Assembly: GCA_018883425.1 (NCBI GenBank)
Contig: VFQY01000006.1
Location: forward strand, 1 to 58,147
Origin: Candidatus Omnitrophota bacterium
GTDB taxonomy: Bacteria; Omnitrophota; Omnitrophia; Omnitrophales; Aquincolibacteriaceae
Length of the DNA: 58,147 bases
Direction of reading: 5' to 3'
Translations under genes and position numbers: made by a program
Shown: positions 56,353-58,147 of the stretch, piece by piece
Numbering within the stretch: the first letter of the stretch is position 1
Layout: each line of letters begins with the position of its first letter
Notes under the pieces: model-generated
Database searches by the model: none
What the model was told of the DNA's origin: nothing
Seen by the model: only the letters and a program-made list of their open reading frames with translations

Positions 56353-57773
56353 GCACCCTGCAGAGCCTGGCGCATTTTAAAACCGAAATAATTCTCCTCA
56401 TCGGCGCCTTCATCACGCTTTTCTCAGATTCGCCCAAAGGCAGCCGATTCCTCGCCGGTACCGCGGCTTTACTGACGCTCACCTTGGCAGGCGTTGCGGC
56501 ATTCACGGAGGCTTCCCAGCAGTCTCTTCAGCTCTTCGGCGGTTTTTTTACGCTGGACGGAGCGACACGCTTTTTCAGATTCGGGATGATTCTGGCCGCG
56601 GCAGCCTCTGTCCTGCTGGGCATGACGCGGGGCGCAATAGCCCTTTCTTTCTTCGCCGAATCGACGGCGCTGATGCTCTTTCTGACGTTCGGCCTGATTG
56701 TGCTTTGCGCTTCGGGACATTTTCTGACGCTTCTGCTTGCCGTTGAAATGGTGTCTCTTCTCTCCTACCTGATGACGGGTTTCTCTCCTCAGAACACGAG
56801 AGCGCGGGAAGCTGCTCTCAAATACCTTCTTCTGGGAAGTTTCTGCTCGGCCTTTATGCTCTATGGAATTTCACTGCTCTTCGGCCTCACCGGATCTCTG
56901 GATTTCGATTCAGTTCGGGCGGCTGTTCAAGACGGCGGACAGCGGACGGCGGCCGCCGCCTCGCTTCTTTTTATTCTGACCGGAGCGGGATTCAAACTTT
57001 CTCTGTTTCCTTTCCATTTCTGGGCGCCTGACGTTTATGAGGCGGCTCCCTCTCCCGTCGCAGCTTATTTGACTGTGGCGCCCAAAGCCGCGGCGTGCGC
57101 GATTCTCATTCGGCTTTTCAGCGAGGTTTTTCCGTCCATGCAAACCTTCGGCGCCGAGGTCCTGCAGACTCTCTGCATCCTGACACTCTTGGCCGCGAGC
57201 CTTCTTGCGCTCGCCCAGACCCGGGTGCGCAGGCTGATCGCTTATTCAAGCATGGCCCAGGCGGGATACCTGCTGATGGGACTTTCGCTTTTTTCACGCG
57301 AGGGACTGCAGGCGGCGTTTTTCTATCTGGCCGCGTACGGAGCTGCCAACCTGGGAGTTTTTGCCGCGCTCACGGCTTTGTCTCAGCGGGGAACTCAGGA
57401 TCATCTTGAGGATCTGACCGGCGCCGCCTGGAGAAACCCCTTCGCGGCAGGCTGCCTGACTGTGTTTCTTCTGTCTTTGGCGGGACTCCCGCCCCTGGCA
57501 GGATTTTTGGGCAAGTTTTGGATTTTTGCGGCCGCTCTGAAAGAAGGCGAAGTGTTCCTCGTTGTAACGGCCGCGCTCACGAGCATGATCGGCATTTTTT
57601 ACTACTTCAAGATCCTGCGCACACTCTATTTTTCGGATCCCTTGATCGCTCTTTGCGCGGCGCCCACACCCCTGCCTCTCAGAATTCTGCTGATTCTTCT
57701 TGCGTCGGCCGTGACGGCAGCGGGCCTATTCCCCTCATGGCTTTTGAGAGCTGCCGAATCAGCTCTGCGTTAA
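56349..57773 (+). CDS. nuoN: Complex I subunit NuoN
   Basis: 474 residues from the ATG that overlaps the nuoM stop (ATGA). EMVSLLSYLMTGF, GAGFKLSLFPFHFWAPDVYEAAPSPVAAYLTVAPKAAA and VRRLIAYSSMAQAGYLLMGL are the family's conserved channel segments. Last gene of the operon; a strong terminator follows two bases after the stop. Confidence 0.97.
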   Translation: MSTLQSLAHFKTEIILLIGAFITLFSDSPKGSRFLAGTAALLTLTLAGVAAFTEASQQSLQLFGGFFTLDGATRFFRFGMILAAAASVLLGMTRGAIALSFFAESTALMLFLTFGLIVLCASGHFLTLLLAVEMVSLLSYLMTGFSPQNTRAREAALKYLLLGSFCSAFMLYGISLLFGLTGSLDFDSVRAAVQDGGQRTAAAASLLFILTGAGFKLSLFPFHFWAPDVYEAAPSPVAAYLTVAPKAAACAILIRLFSEVFPSMQTFGAEVLQTLCILTLLAASLLALAQTRVRRLIAYSSMAQAGYLLMGLSLFSREGLQAAFFYLAAYGAANLGVFAALTALSQRGTQDHLEDLTGAAWRNPFAAGCLTVFLLSLAGLPPLAGFLGKFWIFAAALKEGEVFLVVTAALTSMIGIFYYFKILRTLYFSDPLIALCAAPTPLPLRILLILLASAVTAAGLFPSWLLRAAESALR

Positions 57774-57774
57774 A

Positions 57775-57806
57775 AAAAACCCCGGCCTCAAAAGACCGGG
57801 GTTTTT
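57775..57806. terminator. bidirectional rho-independent terminator between nuoN and ahcY
   Basis: An 11-bp stem AAAAACCCCGG / CCGGGGTTTTT (57775-57785 with 57796-57806) with a 10-base loop. The T-run on either strand lets it stop both the nuo message and the convergent ahcY message. Confidence 0.93.
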
Positions 57807-57827
57807 GCCGTGTTTCCGAGCTCGACT

Positions 57828-58147
57828 TTAGTAGCGGTAATGATCGGGCTTGTAGGGACCCTGTTTCGCAATCCCCAGGTAGTGCGCCTGCTTATCGGTC
57901 AGCGTCTCCAGCTTGACGCCGATTTTTTCCAGATGAAGCCGCGCGACCTCCTCGTCGAGGTGCTTGGGAAGGCGGTAAACGTTGCAATCGTAGGCTTTCG
58001 CGTTGTTATAAAGTTCAATCTGCGCAAGCACCTGATTGGTGAAAGAATTGCTCATCACAAACGACGGATGGCCTGTCGCACAGCCGAGATTGACCAGCCG
58101 GCCTTCGGCAAGCAGCACGATCGAATGCCCGTCGGGGAAGATATACT
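57828..58147 (-). CDS. ahcY: S-adenosylhomocysteine hydrolase, C-terminal part (5' end beyond window)
   Basis: The frame is open to the right edge, giving the last 106 residues. [43 protein letters not shown] and the C-terminal [18 protein letters not shown] are strongly conserved; the latter tail closes the NAD site of the neighbouring subunit (Lys and Tyr). It splits S-adenosylhomocysteine into adenosine and homocysteine, recycling the product of SAM-dependent methylation. Most of the enzyme lies outside the window. Confidence 0.97.
   Translation of the reverse strand, partial: YIFPDGHSIVLLAEGRLVNLGCATGHPSFVMSNSFTNQVLAQIELYNNAKAYDCNVYRLPKHLDEEVARLHLEKIGVKLETLTDKQAHYLGIAKQGPYKPDHYRY

Overview
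The window reads as chromosome of a free-living Gram-negative bacterium, moderately GC-rich, from a lineage I cannot name with certainty. Type IV prepilins, an AsmA-like envelope protein, the futalosine menaquinone gene mqnE, MEP-pathway genes with a long cyanobacterial/plant-type IspH, and a Complex I without its NADH module together suggest an uncultured phylum such as Omnitrophota, Elusimicrobiota or a relative. This is inference only. No tRNA, rRNA, CRISPR array, insertion sequence or phage gene was seen. Almost everything is housekeeping, packed into overlapping operons.

Layout. 1-4345 (minus strand) is a minor-pilin cluster: two type IV prepilins, a secreted Gly/Thr-rich repeat protein and two tandem PilX-like proteins, the last cut by the window edge. 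4495-10569 is gltBD (glutamate synthase), divergent from a UMF1-type MFS transporter. 11910-15052 carries glutaredoxin, ispH, a P-loop/dCMP-deaminase fusion and a VOC-type protein. 15113-26825 is a long same-strand run: thioredoxin, aldolase, aldo-keto reductase, MoeB-rhodanese, class V aminotransferase, ElbB, glutamate dehydrogenase, AsmA-like, Era, amidinotransferase, HAD hydrolase, HtpX and a 7Fe ferredoxin. It ends at a strong terminator.

26883-30606 holds a very short prepilin-like ORF and a signalling operon: an excisionase/BldC-like HTH protein, a 902-residue hybrid kinase ending in degenerate GGDEF and intact PilZ domains, and a receiver. Then follow nth, an EamA transporter, a DUF1189-like protein, greA, a ThiF-like gene, and thiC-nadA-ispG-mqnE, four consecutive iron-sulfur enzymes for cofactor and isoprenoid synthesis. 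39741-45313 encodes PhoU, PhoR, PhoB and a second kinase/receiver pair. A ferredoxin/flavodoxin-NADP reductase-like gene, a NUDIX hydrolase and an rRNA m5C methyltransferase lead to the nuo operon (47658-57773, plus strand; order A-B-C-D-I-H-J-K-L-M-N). A bidirectional terminator and the 3' end of ahcY close the window.

The genes share two themes. Energy metabolism is built around ferredoxin and menaquinone: an 11-subunit Complex I, a 7Fe ferredoxin, an FNR-like reductase and MqnE. Signalling includes two kinase operons preceded by an almost identical AT-rich motif (25 of 27 aligned bases, plus a 6-bp insertion in one copy), which may be the target of the small HTH protein. The best leads are this motif, the PilZ-ended kinase, the fungal Dcd1-like fusion, the reduced Complex I with an apparent CTG start for nuoA, and the pilin cluster.
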